From positions 124,001-188,000 of the forward strand of contig NZ_NSLB01000004.1 of NCBI RefSeq assembly GCF_002304225.1: a stretch of DNA of 64,000 bases. Reading direction: 5' to 3'. A program made the position numbers and the translations under genes. A model generated the notes under the pieces. That model ran no database searches. It was not told where the DNA came from and saw only the letters and a list, made by a program, of their open reading frames with translations. The DNA is from Pseudomonas sp. HAR-UPW-AIA-41. Lineage in GTDB: Bacteria > Pseudomonadota > Gammaproteobacteria > Pseudomonadales > Pseudomonadaceae. Position 1 is the stretch's first letter. Each line of letters starts with the position of its first letter. Below, piece by piece: positions 41,310-49,816 of the stretch.

Positions 41310-41340
41310 AGCCTGCGACTTACCTCAGAGGCAAGGTCAA
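41310..41340 (-). promoter_or_regulatory. CueR-type promoter of copZ
   Basis: On the minus strand TTGACC (41340-41335) is followed by a 19-base spacer holding GACCTTGCC-TCTGA-GGTAAGTC, an imperfect dyad as in CueR-controlled promoters. The -10 element (CAGGCT) is weak. The long spacer is the hallmark of MerR-family activation. Confidence 0.6.
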
Positions 41341-41408
41341 GCCCGATCTGGTCAAGCAATCGCTGAGCTGGCCGATAATTCCGTGAACCAGCCTTTGCGG
41401 AGCTCACC

Positions 41409-41789
41409 ATGCGCTTGCTACCCATATTTGTTCTGTACGGCGCTAGCCTGCTCAGTCCCTGGCTCGGCGCCGTCGAACTGAGTAGTCGCACGCCCGACTA
41501 TGGTGTGCTGATCATTTCCCGTGAGCGCCTGGAAATCGCCACTGCCTGTGATATCGGCGTTTACCTGCAGGATCAGCTGGTCAGCCGGCTGTTCCAGGGC
41601 CAGTCGGCCTCCTACAACCTGCCACCGGGCACAGTATCGGTTCGTCTGGGCATCATGGGCGATACCGGCTGCCAGCCCAGCTTCGAGCAGATCCGCAGCG
41701 ACCAGGTGCAGATCCGCGCCGGCGCCATACACAGATACCGGGTCATGCTGCTCGAGAACGGCCTGGGCCTGCGCGAAATCGCTCCATGA
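41409..41789 (+). CDS. Secreted small protein between copZ and copA, function unknown
   Basis: A 126-aa protein with an N-terminal signal peptide (LLPIFVLYGASLLSPWLGA, cleavage probably before VELSS). The mature part contains two cysteines (ATACDIGVYL and GDTGCQPSF) that could form a disulfide in the periplasm, and a beta-rich pattern. It has no histidine- or methionine-rich copper motif and no family is recognised. GGAGCTCACC precedes the ATG. It lies between copZ (divergent) and copA, so a link to metal handling is possible but only positional. Confidence 0.75.
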   Translation: MRLLPIFVLYGASLLSPWLGAVELSSRTPDYGVLIISRERLEIATACDIGVYLQDQLVSRLFQGQSASYNLPPGTVSVRLGIMGDTGCQPSFEQIRSDQVQIRAGAIHRYRVMLLENGLGLREIAP

Positions 41790-41819
41790 GCCCTCTATAA
41801 GAATCTGCGTGCAACGCGC

Positions 41820-41850
41820 TTGACCTTGCCATAAGGTCAGGGTTGATCCT
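41820..41850 (+). promoter_or_regulatory. CueR-type promoter of copA
   Basis: TTGACC (41820-41825), a 19-base spacer and GATCCT (41845-41850). The spacer region carries the dyad TGACCTT-GCCAT-AAGGTCA (41821-41839), a strong match to CueR operators. It lies 26 bp before the copA ATG. Confidence 0.85.
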
Positions 41851-41875
41851 GTCGGCGTGATCAGGAGACCCGCCC

Positions 41876-44296
41876 ATGAATGCCCCCTTGCCCGTAGCCT
41901 ACGACCTGCCCATCGCCGGCATGACCTGCGCCAGCTGTGCCGGACGCATCGAACGTGCCCTTAGCAAGCAGCCCGGCGTCGTCACGGCCAGCGTCAATCT
42001 GGCCAGCGAACGCGCCAGTGTCAGCGCTCCTGCCGGCAGCCTGACCAGCCTGATTCAGACCATCACGAGCGCCGGCTATCAGGTGCCGCAGCAACAGCTG
42101 GAACTGCAGCTGGGCGGAATGACCTGCGCCAGCTGTGCCGGCCGCATCGAGCGCGCACTCAGCAAACAGCCCGGTGTCGTCACGGTCAGCGTCAATCTGG
42201 CCAGCGAACGCGCCAGCCTGCTGGTCCTCTTCGGCACCGAGCCGGCAGCGCTGATCGCCGCCGTGCAGGCGGCCGGCTACCAGGCCAGCCCGGTTGCAGC
42301 TCCCGGTGAAGCAGACAGCCAGGCCAACAGACTGCGCCACGAGCAGCGACTCCTGCTGCTGGCTGCGGTTCTCAGCCTGCCTCTGGTGGTGCCGATGCTG
42401 GCTGACTTGTTCGGCGGTCACTGGATGCTGCCGGCCTGGCTGCAGTTCACCCTGGCCACGCCGGTGCAGTTTTACTGTGGCGCGCGTTTCTACCGTGCCG
42501 GCTGGGCGGCGCTGAAAGCCCGCAGCGGCAACATGGACCAGTTGGTGGCCATCGGCACCAGCGCGGCCTTCGGCCTGAGTCTCTACCTCTGGTGGCAGGC
42601 CCATCCCGGCCACATGCCACATCTGTATTTCGAGAGCGCCGCCGTGGTGATCACCCTAGTGCTGCTGGGCAAATACCTGGAAAGCCGCGGCAAGCGCCGC
42701 ACAGGCGAGGCCATCCGCGCCCTGCAAGCCCTGCGCCCGCAGCGGGCCCTGCGCATCACGCCGCAAGGTGACGAAGATGTCGCGGTAGAGGCCCTGCGCA
42801 TCGGCGACCTGCTGCGGGTTCGCCCCGGCGAACGCTTCCCGGCCGACGGCCGTGTGTCTGAGGGGCAAAGTCAGGCCGACGAAGCACTGATCAGTGGCGA
42901 AAGCCTGCCGGTGCCCAAGGCACCCGGCGACGCGGTGACCGGCGGAGCCATCAATGGTGAGGGCCAGTTGCTGGTCGAAGTCACCGCGCTCGGTGCCGAG
43001 AGTGTGCTGGCACGCATCATCCGCCAGGTGGAAAACGCCCAGTCCGCCAAGGCTCCGATCCAGAAACTGGTCGACCGGGTCAGCGCGGTATTTGTGCCCG
43101 CGGTACTGCTGATCGCGCTTGCCACCCTTGCTGGCTGGCTGCTCGCCGGTGCCGCACTGGAAACCGCACTGATCAACGCCGTGGCCGTGCTGGTGATCGC
43201 CTGCCCCTGCGCGCTGGGGCTGGCAACGCCGGCGGCAATCATGGCCGGCACCGGGGTGGCGGCCCGTCACGGCATTCTGATCAAGGATGCCGAAGCGCTG
43301 GAGATTGCCCACCGGGTCACCGATGTCGCCTTCGACAAGACCGGCACCCTCACCTCCGGCCATCCGCGCCTGCTGCACCTGCAGCCTGCCGGCGTGGACG
43401 AAGGCGAGCTGCTGCGCCTGGCCGCCGCCCTCCAGCAGGGCAGCGAGCACCCGCTGGGCAAGGCCCTGCTGGCCGCTGCCGGCGAGCGCAGCCTGACAAT
43501 GCCGGCGCTCACCAACAGTCGCAGCCTGCCCGGCCGGGGTACCCGTGGCCTGGTCGAAGGTCGCGAACTGGCACTGGGCAATACCCGCCTGCTCGCTGAA
43601 CTGGGTACGCAGGCCGGCACTCTGCAGGCACAGGCCGATGCCTGGCAGGCCGAGGGCCGCACCCTCTCCTGGCTGATCGAAACTGGCGAAAAGCCGCGCC
43701 TGCTGGGTCTGCTGGCCTTTGGCGACGAACTCAAGAGCGGCGCCGCCGAAGCCGTGACCGAGCTGCACAGGCTGGGACTGAGCTGCCACCTGATCAGTGG
43801 CGACAACCGCGGCAGCGCCAATGCGGTGGCGGCGCAGCTGGGCATCGATCAAGTCCAGGCCGAGGTACTGCCGGCCGACAAGGCCGCCCGCGTGGCCGAA
43901 CTCAAGCGCGCCGGGCGTCAGGTGGCGATGGTCGGTGACGGTCTCAACGACGCCCCGGCCCTGGCTGCCGCCGACGTCGGCCTGGCCATGGGCAGCGGCA
44001 CCGACGTGGCCATGCATGCAGCCGGTATCACCCTGATGTACGGCGATCCGCGCCTGGTACCGGCCGCGCTGGACATCAGCCGGCGCACCTGGCGCAAGAT
44101 CCGGCAGAATCTGTTCTGGGCCTTTATCTACAACCTGATCGGCATTCCGCTGGCCGCTCTCGGCCTGCTCAGTCCGGTGCTGGCCGGAGCCGCCATGGCG
44201 CTTTCCAGCGTCAGCGTGCTGGCCAACGCCCTGTTGCTCAACCGCTGGAAACCACGCCTGCCCGCGGGTAGCCAAACGCCGGGAGAGAAGCCATGA
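41876..44296 (+). CDS. copA: Cu(I)-exporting P1B-type ATPase CopA with two near-identical metal domains
   Basis: An 806-aa copper exporter in the inner membrane. Two N-terminal HMA domains carry MTCASC (Cys18/21 and Cys84/87) and differ by one residue over 33. Eight membrane helices are expected; the ion channel motif is [12 protein letters not shown]. The phosphorylation site is DKTGTLT, the nucleotide domain has [10 protein letters not shown], and the hinge is [24 protein letters not shown] precedes the ATG. The stop overlaps the cueR start by 4 bp. Confidence 0.97.
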   Translation: MNAPLPVAYDLPIAGMTCASCAGRIERALSKQPGVVTASVNLASERASVSAPAGSLTSLIQTITSAGYQVPQQQLELQLGGMTCASCAGRIERALSKQPGVVTVSVNLASERASLLVLFGTEPAALIAAVQAAGYQASPVAAPGEADSQANRLRHEQRLLLLAAVLSLPLVVPMLADLFGGHWMLPAWLQFTLATPVQFYCGARFYRAGWAALKARSGNMDQLVAIGTSAAFGLSLYLWWQAHPGHMPHLYFESAAVVITLVLLGKYLESRGKRRTGEAIRALQALRPQRALRITPQGDEDVAVEALRIGDLLRVRPGERFPADGRVSEGQSQADEALISGESLPVPKAPGDAVTGGAINGEGQLLVEVTALGAESVLARIIRQVENAQSAKAPIQKLVDRVSAVFVPAVLLIALATLAGWLLAGAALETALINAVAVLVIACPCALGLATPAAIMAGTGVAARHGILIKDAEALEIAHRVTDVAFDKTGTLTSGHPRLLHLQPAGVDEGELLRLAAALQQGSEHPLGKALLAAAGERSLTMPALTNSRSLPGRGTRGLVEGRELALGNTRLLAELGTQAGTLQAQADAWQAEGRTLSWLIETGEKPRLLGLLAFGDELKSGAAEAVTELHRLGLSCHLISGDNRGSANAVAAQLGIDQVQAEVLPADKAARVAELKRAGRQVAMVGDGLNDAPALAAADVGLAMGSGTDVAMHAAGITLMYGDPRLVPAALDISRRTWRKIRQNLFWAFIYNLIGIPLAALGLLSPVLAGAAMALSSVSVLANALLLNRWKPRLPAGSQTPGEKP

Positions 44297-44691
44297 ATAT
44301 CGGCCAGGCCGCCCGCGAGAGCGGGCTCACCGCCAAGATGATCCGCTACTACGAAAGCATCGACCTGCTGCCGGCGGCCGGTCGCAGCGACAGCGGCTAC
44401 CGCCGCTACAACCAGCAGGACCTGCACCGTCTCGGCTTCATCCGCCGCGCACGGGATCTGGGCTTTTCACTGGAGGAGGTCGGCAAGTTGCTGGGCCTGT
44501 GGCAGGACCGTCAGCGTGCCAGTGCCGAGGTCAAGGCACTGGCGCAGGCCCATATCGATCAACTCGACCGCAAGATCGCCGAACTGACCAGCCTGCGCGA
44601 CACCCTCAGCGAGCTGGCCGGCAGCTGCCAGGGCGATCACCGGCCGGACTGCCCGATCCTCAGGGAACTGGAAGCGGGTCACTGCGCCTGA
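44293..44691 (+). CDS. cueR: Copper-responsive MerR-family regulator CueR
   Basis: A 132-aa activator. The MerR HTH ([21 protein letters not shown]) opens the protein, and the Cu(I)-binding loop has Cys112 and Cys120 in [10 protein letters not shown], the same positions as in E. coli CueR; Cys131 near the end is an extra. It is coupled to copA through an ATGA overlap, so copper induces its own regulator. CueR-type dyads are found before both copA and copZ. Confidence 0.95.
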   Translation: MNIGQAARESGLTAKMIRYYESIDLLPAAGRSDSGYRRYNQQDLHRLGFIRRARDLGFSLEEVGKLLGLWQDRQRASAEVKALAQAHIDQLDRKIAELTSLRDTLSELAGSCQGDHRPDCPILRELEAGHCA

Positions 44692-44714
44692 CCGGGGCAC
44701 TCTGAGACGGGGTT

Positions 44715-45602
44715 TTACTGCAGCCAGGGCGGCGGTGGCGGCTCGTCGCTCGGCGCATCCTCGGCCTTCAGGGCGGCCTCGCGGCGGGCCTGCTCGGCGA
44801 GCGCGGCGCGGATCTCACGCATCACCGCATCGACGTCGGCCTCTTCCTCCGGCTCCTCGAATTCGCCGGTCAGCTGGCTGTCCGGGGTCAGCTTGCCTTC
44901 CTCGAACAGCGCCCACATTTCCTTGGCGTAGCGGGTCCTGAGCAGTTCCGGGGCGAACTGGCCGAAGTACTCGGCCATGTTGCGCACGTCGCGCTCCAGC
45001 ATGCTGAAGGCATGGTTGTTGGCCGCCGCATCCACCGCCTGGGGCAGGTCGATGATCACCGGGCCGTGGGGATCGAGCAGTACGTTGAACTCCGACAGAT
45101 CGCCATGGACCAGGCCGGCGCAGAGCATCTTGACGATCTCGCGGATCATGAAGGCGTGGAACTCGCGGGCATCCTCGGGCAACAGGTCGACATCATTGAG
45201 GCGCGGCGCAGCATCACCGTAGCCGTCGTCGACCATTTCCATGAGCAGCACGCCGTCCTGGTAGTCGTATGGCTTGGGCACGCGAACCCCGGCATTGGCC
45301 AGACGGAACAGGGCCGATACCTCGGCGTTCTGCCAGGCCTCCTCCTGTTCCTTGCGCCCGTATTTGCTGCCTTTGGCCATGGCCCGCGCGTCGCGGCTGT
45401 TGCGGGTCTTGCGGCCTTCCTGATATTCGGCGGCCTGACGGAAACCACGCTTATTGGCTTCCTTGTAGACCTTGGCGCAACGCAGCTCCTTGCCACAGCG
45501 CACCACGTACACCGAGGCTTCCTTGCCGCTCATCAGCGGGCGCACCACCTCGTCAATCAAGCCATCTTCAAGCAGAGGTTCCAGGCGTTTCGGGGTCTTC
45601 AT
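44715..45602 (-). CDS. RIO-family atypical serine kinase
   Basis: A 295-aa RIO1-like kinase. Visible motifs are the phosphate loop MSGKEASVYVV (near 24-34), the ATP-lysine segment RCAKVYKEANKRGFR, the catalytic loop VHGDLSEFNVLLD and the metal loop IIDLPQAVD. A Glu-rich stretch and a Pro-rich end (PPPPPWL) follow. Bacterial RIO kinases are poorly characterised; substrates are unknown. It converges with cueR across 23 bp. Confidence 0.9.
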   Translation of the reverse strand: MKTPKRLEPLLEDGLIDEVVRPLMSGKEASVYVVRCGKELRCAKVYKEANKRGFRQAAEYQEGRKTRNSRDARAMAKGSKYGRKEQEEAWQNAEVSALFRLANAGVRVPKPYDYQDGVLLMEMVDDGYGDAAPRLNDVDLLPEDAREFHAFMIREIVKMLCAGLVHGDLSEFNVLLDPHGPVIIDLPQAVDAAANNHAFSMLERDVRNMAEYFGQFAPELLRTRYAKEMWALFEEGKLTPDSQLTGEFEEPEEEADVDAVMREIRAALAEQARREAALKAEDAPSDEPPPPPWLQ

Positions 45603-45680
45603 TGCGCGGGCTTAGGGTCCTGTCTGTTGGGTTTGCTGCTTAGGCTGCCGTTATACGGCAATCCTGCGCCGACGCCCAGA

Positions 45681-46568
45681 CTAACTCCCTTGCAAGGCAC
45701 GGCGTAGCGCCTCGATGGCATAACGCACCTTGGCCGGCTGAGCATCGCGGCGCGGCGTCACGAGGTGCAGGCCAATGGCCTCTGGCTGCCACTCCGGCAG
45801 CACCGCAAGCAATTCGCCACTGGCCAGCAACTCGCGAATTTCCGGTTCCGGCTGCAGTGAAACACCCATGCCGGCCAGGGTGAACTGGCGCACCGCGAGG
45901 ATGTTGTTGCAGGCGATACGGCTTTCCAGACGCAAGCGCTCCTGCATTCCAGCCGGCCCCAGCAACTGAAGGTACTGCGCCCGCTCGGTATTGAGGCCGA
46001 TCCAGTCCACAGCTTGCAGCTGCGCCGGCGTCTCGATCCAGCCACAGCGCGCCAGGTAGGCCGGTGCCGCACAGAGCAACATGCGCCAGTCGACAACATG
46101 GCGAGCGACGAGACTCGAATCCTCCTGACGGCCGACACGAATGGCCAGATCGATGCGCTGCTCGACCATATCAATGAGTTCGTCATGGAAGAACAGGCGC
46201 AGACTGAGGCCTGGATGGGCACGCAGTAGAGGAGCCAGCGCGCCGCTGAGAATGCGACCAGGCAGGCCGACCGGTGCGGCAATGCGCAACTCGCCTACTG
46301 GTGCGTCACGCAGTTCGGCCAGGCGCTGCTCGGCCTGCTCCGCCAGATCAACGATCTGTCGACAGCTCTGGTAGAGCTGAGCCCCGGCCTCGGTAAGGGT
46401 CAACCTACGCGTGGTGCGGTGCAGGAGGCTGACCTGGGTGGTCTGCTCCAGTTTGCGAATCTGCTGGCTGACTGCCGATGCCGTCATACCCAGCGTTTCG
46501 GCGGCACCAACCATGGACCCTTTGTCCACTACCGCCGCAAAAACCGCCATGCGTTTGAGCTGATCCAT
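45681..46568 (-). CDS. LysR-family regulator divergent from an oxidoreductase
   Basis: A 295-aa LysR protein with the HTH near residues 15-40 (VDKGSMVGAAETLGMTASAVSQQ) and an effector domain starting about residue 90. The start MDQLKRMAVF at 46568 is typical; the open frame runs 8 codons more. It probably regulates the divergent NAD(P)-binding protein; a perfect 7-base inverted repeat lies between them. Confidence 0.9.
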   Translation of the reverse strand: MDQLKRMAVFAAVVDKGSMVGAAETLGMTASAVSQQIRKLEQTTQVSLLHRTTRRLTLTEAGAQLYQSCRQIVDLAEQAEQRLAELRDAPVGELRIAAPVGLPGRILSGALAPLLRAHPGLSLRLFFHDELIDMVEQRIDLAIRVGRQEDSSLVARHVVDWRMLLCAAPAYLARCGWIETPAQLQAVDWIGLNTERAQYLQLLGPAGMQERLRLESRIACNNILAVRQFTLAGMGVSLQPEPEIRELLASGELLAVLPEWQPEAIGLHLVTPRRDAQPAKVRYAIEALRRALQGS

Positions 46569-46580
46569 TACTAAGCCCAG

Positions 46581-46603
46581 CTTAATTATCAAAGCGAATT
46601 AAG
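46581..46603. promoter_or_regulatory. Likely LysR operator (perfect inverted repeat)
   Basis: CTTAATT and AATTAAG are separated by 9 bases, 13-35 bp upstream of the LysR gene start and 68 bp before the divergent reductase. It contains a T-N11-A pattern typical of LysR sites. Confidence 0.65.
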
Positions 46604-46670
46604 CGACTTTTTCTGAACTTTATCCAGCTGAGATTATGTACACACCCTAACTCACCCCAAGGAAAGTCCT

Positions 46671-47312
46671 ATGAAACTCGCTCTGATCGGCGCCACTGGA
46701 TATGTCGGCGCAGCCCTGCTGGAAGAAGCCCTCAACCGCGGTCACCAGGTCACCGCATTGGTCCGCCAGCCTCAGAAACTGCCGTCCTTGCCAAATCTCA
46801 GTGCACAACAGTCCGATGTCCATGACGTCGACCGTCTGACCGAACAGCTGCGCGGTCATGACGCCGTGATCAGCGCCTTCAACCCCGGCTGGGGCAATCC
46901 GGACATCCGCGAGCAATTCATTGCAGGCTCGCAGGCCATCACTGCCGCCACCAAAGCGAGTGGGGTCAGGCGGCTGCTGGTGGTGGGTGGCGCCGGCAGT
47001 CTTTACGTTGCACCAGGCCTGCAGTTGATCGACACGGAAGGCTTCCCCGCCGAGTACAAGGAAGGGGCCGAAGGTGCCCGGCAGGCACTGAACCTGCTGC
47101 GCAGTGAGCATGACCTGATCTGGAGTTTTATCTCCCCGGCCGCACTGCTGGAGCCCGGCCCGCGCACTGGAACATTCCGCCTGGGCGGCGAGCATTTGCT
47201 GATGGATGGCAAGCACCCCGGACGCATCTCGGTGGCAGACCTGGCCGTGGCACTGCTTGATGAAACCGAGCGCCCGCAGCACATCCGCCAGCGCTTCACC
47301 CTGGCCTACTGA
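46671..47312 (+). CDS. NAD(P)-binding atypical SDR protein (YwnB/NmrA-like)
   Basis: A 213-aa Rossmann-fold protein with the N-terminal motif LIGATGYVGAALLEEAL and the mid segment VVGGAGSLYV. It lacks the Tyr-x3-Lys of classical short-chain dehydrogenases, as in the NmrA/YwnB group. The reaction is unknown. CAAGGAAAGTCC precedes the ATG. It is divergent from a LysR gene that is the likely regulator. Confidence 0.88.
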   Translation: MKLALIGATGYVGAALLEEALNRGHQVTALVRQPQKLPSLPNLSAQQSDVHDVDRLTEQLRGHDAVISAFNPGWGNPDIREQFIAGSQAITAATKASGVRRLLVVGGAGSLYVAPGLQLIDTEGFPAEYKEGAEGARQALNLLRSEHDLIWSFISPAALLEPGPRTGTFRLGGEHLLMDGKHPGRISVADLAVALLDETERPQHIRQRFTLAY

Positions 47313-47357
47313 TCATCACGCCCCTCCTGACGAGGGGCCTTCTCTTAGAGGCTCAAC

Positions 47358-47654
47358 ATGCACCAGTTCAACAGCAGCGCCTTTGTCGCCACCCACTCCC
47401 CAACACGATACATCCGCCGCCTGTGTCAGCACTTCGCACACAAGATTCCGGTCAACTTCAATGATCAGCAGGGCCAGCTCGACTTCAACTGCGGCCAGGC
47501 ATGGCTGACGGCCGAGGAACAGGGGCTGACCCTGACGGTGTCAAGCCGCGATGCCGGCGACCTGAACAAACTGCAAGAGATTGTGGCCAGCCATTTCGAG
47601 CGCTTTGCCTGGCAGGAGTCGCTGCAACTGGAGTGGCGCACACCGGCAGTTTGA
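47358..47654 (+). CDS. DUF2218 protein
   Basis: A 98-aa protein with the DUF2218 pattern: TRYIRRLCQHFAHKIPV near residues 16-32, then a Cys/Gly core and the C-terminal segment HFERFAWQESLQLEW. The function of the family is unknown; members are often found beside iron or siderophore genes, but no such gene is adjacent here. It starts 46 bp after the oxidoreductase and could share its transcript. Confidence 0.85.
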   Translation: MHQFNSSAFVATHSPTRYIRRLCQHFAHKIPVNFNDQQGQLDFNCGQAWLTAEEQGLTLTVSSRDAGDLNKLQEIVASHFERFAWQESLQLEWRTPAV

Positions 47655-47726
47655 AAGTCAGTCGCGGGATTGGCAGCGCGGGCAGCAGCCCCGACAATCG
47701 CCACCTACCCACTGGAGTGCCGCCCG

Positions 47727-48656
47727 ATGCTGGACCCCGAACGCTGCTGGCAGGCTGTGTGCGAACGTGATGCCACGCAGGACGGTCAATTCGTCTTCGC
47801 CGTGCGCAGCACCGGCATCTTCTGTCGCCCCAGCTGCCCGGCACGGCGGCCGCTACGCCGCAACGTGGTGTTTTATCCGGATGCTCCCAGCGCCAGCGCC
47901 GCCGGCTTTCGTCCGTGCCAGCGCTGCTCGCCCCATGGCCCGAGCCCGGCCGAGCACCTCGACGGTCTGGTGTTGGCGGCCTGCGAACTGCTGCGCAATG
48001 AGGATCTGCCGCTGGCCGCACTGGCCGCGCGCATCGGTCTGTCACCCTCGCATCTGGTCCGTGCCTTCAAAGCCCGCACCGGCCTGACACCCCGGAGCTG
48101 GCGTCAGGCCCATGTGGTAAAGGATCAACCGCGTGCGAAAACCGGAGGGGAAACCCTGAGCTACAGCCTGGCCAGCTGCCCGCTGGGCTGGCTGTTGTTG
48201 GCGGCCAGCCCTCGTGGCCTGCGGGCCCTGCTGTTTGGCGACACGCCCGACGCCGTACTGGCCGAACTGCGCGAACGTTTTGCCGGCGCCGATCTGCAGC
48301 AGGACGACAACAGCCTGAAACCGGCCCTGCAGGCCGTGCTCGCCCAACTGCAGGAGCCAAGCCGCGCCGCGCACCTGCCGCTGGACATCCGTGGCACGGC
48401 CTTCCAGCAGCGCGTCTGGCAGGCCCTTCGGCAGATTCCTCCCGGGCAGACCCGCAGCTACAGCGAACTGGCAGAGGCGCTGGCCAGCCACCCCCGGGCG
48501 GTGGCCCGCGCCTGTGCCAGCAACCCACTGGGCCTGCTGGTGCCCTGCCACCGCGTGGTGGGTGCGGACGGCAGCCTCAGCGGCTACCGCTGGGGCCTGG
48601 CGCGCAAGGCCGAGCTGTTGCGCCAGGAAGAGGACGCCGCGCCTATCCTCCCCTAG
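47727..48656 (+). CDS. ada: Bifunctional Ada: DNA methylphosphotriester / O6-methylguanine repair and regulator
   Basis: A 309-aa protein of three parts. An N-terminal zinc domain has Cys33, Cys37, Cys64 and Cys67 (FCRPSC, PCQRC); the first cysteine accepts methyl groups from phosphotriesters. An AraC-type HTH follows (LPLAALAARIGLSPSHLVRAF). The C-terminal methyltransferase has LVPCHRVVG as the O6-methylguanine acceptor. The ATG at 47727 is preceded by GGAG; the longer frame adds 19 unrelated residues. No alkA or alkB is adjacent. Confidence 0.92.
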   Translation: MLDPERCWQAVCERDATQDGQFVFAVRSTGIFCRPSCPARRPLRRNVVFYPDAPSASAAGFRPCQRCSPHGPSPAEHLDGLVLAACELLRNEDLPLAALAARIGLSPSHLVRAFKARTGLTPRSWRQAHVVKDQPRAKTGGETLSYSLASCPLGWLLLAASPRGLRALLFGDTPDAVLAELRERFAGADLQQDDNSLKPALQAVLAQLQEPSRAAHLPLDIRGTAFQQRVWQALRQIPPGQTRSYSELAEALASHPRAVARACASNPLGLLVPCHRVVGADGSLSGYRWGLARKAELLRQEEDAAPILP

Positions 48657-48666
48657 ACCTGAGTTG

Positions 48667-48808
48667 GCAGGCCGTTGAAAACGTTGGCGAGGCAGCCAGC
48701 GCAAGGCAAAAACAGGCGAAAAAGCGCAGTTTACGAGTGGTAAATGAGCATTTTGAGCCTGTTTTTAACACCGCGATGGCAACGCAGGTAGTTTTTCAAC
48801 GACCTGCT
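48667..48808. repeat. 142-bp palindromic MITE-like element
   Basis: Terminal inverted repeats read CAGGCCGTTGAAAA on the left and CAGGTCGTTGAAAA on the right (minus strand), one mismatch in 14. Inside, AAAAACAGGC (48709-) and GCCTGTTTTT form second arms around a core with TTTAC/GTAAA, so the whole element can fold into one long hairpin. It carries no gene. It lies between convergent ada and speB, and its right end overlaps the speB stop codon. Related elements are remembered as dispersed repeats in several Pseudomonas genomes. Confidence 0.75.
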
Positions 48809-49766
48809 AGAGCTTATGCCGGGCGGCATAGAGACAGATCATCTCCATCGCCAGGGTGGCGCCGGCCAGGGCGGTGACTTCGGCGTGGTCATAGGGCGGT
48901 GAAACCTCCACCACATCCATGCCCACCAGGTTGATGCCGCGCAGACCCCGGAGGATTTCCAGAGCCTGATGACTGGAAAGACCGCCGCACACCGGGGTGC
49001 CGGTGCCGGGGGCAAAGGCCGGGTCGAGGCAGTCGATGTCAAAGGTCAGGTACACCGGGTTGTCACCAACCCGGGCGCGGATCTGCTCGGCGATCTGCTC
49101 CGGCGTGCTGCGGTTGACCTGCCGCGCATCCAGCACCTGAAAACCCATCACATCGTCATTGGTGGTGCGCAGGCCGACCTGCACCGAACGCGCCGGATCG
49201 ACCAGTCCCTCGCGGGCCGCGTGGTAGAACATGGTGCCGTGATCGATGCGCTGCACCTCCTCATCCGGCCAGGTGTCGCTGTGCGCGTCGAAGTGAATCA
49301 GCGACAGCGTGCCGTGCTTTTTCGCGTGGGCCTTGAGCAGCGGGTAGCTAATGAAGTGGTCGCCACCCAGGGTGAGCATGGCGCAGCCGGCGGCCAGAAT
49401 CCGGTCGGCATGAGCCTCGATGGCAGCCGGAGTGTCCTGCGGCGTGCCATGGTCGAAATGGCAGTCGCCGTAATCGATGCAGGCCAGCAGGTCGAACGGA
49501 TCGAACTCCCAGGGATAGTGCCGGGCCCACGCTGACTGGATCGAGGCGGCGCGAATGGCGCGCGGGCCGAAGCGGCTGCCGGGGCGGTTGGTGGTGGCGG
49601 TGTCGAACGGCACGCCGCTGACCACCAGATCCACCCCGTTCAGGTCGCGGGTATAGCGGCGACGCATAAAGCTGGTGATGCCGGCGTAGGTCGGTTCGGC
49701 GGCGGTGCCATACAGGCTGTCACGGGTGATGGCCTGATCGTTGTCGAAGGCTTGGTCCATGGTCAT
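48807..49766 (-). CDS. speB: Agmatinase
   Basis: Ureohydrolase that converts agmatine to putrescine and urea. It is 319 aa. The manganese motifs are LGGDHFISYPLL, IHFDAHSDTW and FDIDCLDPAFAPGTGTP, and GVPFDTATTNRPGSRFGPRAIR is near residue 50. It resembles E. coli SpeB more than guanidinobutyrase by eye. The start could be ATG 49766 or the ATG two codons later. A polyamine-binding protein gene lies 50 bp upstream on the same strand. Confidence 0.93.
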   Translation of the reverse strand: MTMDQAFDNDQAITRDSLYGTAAEPTYAGITSFMRRRYTRDLNGVDLVVSGVPFDTATTNRPGSRFGPRAIRAASIQSAWARHYPWEFDPFDLLACIDYGDCHFDHGTPQDTPAAIEAHADRILAAGCAMLTLGGDHFISYPLLKAHAKKHGTLSLIHFDAHSDTWPDEEVQRIDHGTMFYHAAREGLVDPARSVQVGLRTTNDDVMGFQVLDARQVNRSTPEQIAEQIRARVGDNPVYLTFDIDCLDPAFAPGTGTPVCGGLSSHQALEILRGLRGINLVGMDVVEVSPPYDHAEVTALAGATLAMEMICLYAARHKL

Positions 49767-49816
49767 TACTCGATAAGGGGTACAGGCCGCTCAGTGCCGG
49801 AGCGGCCAGACGGCTG

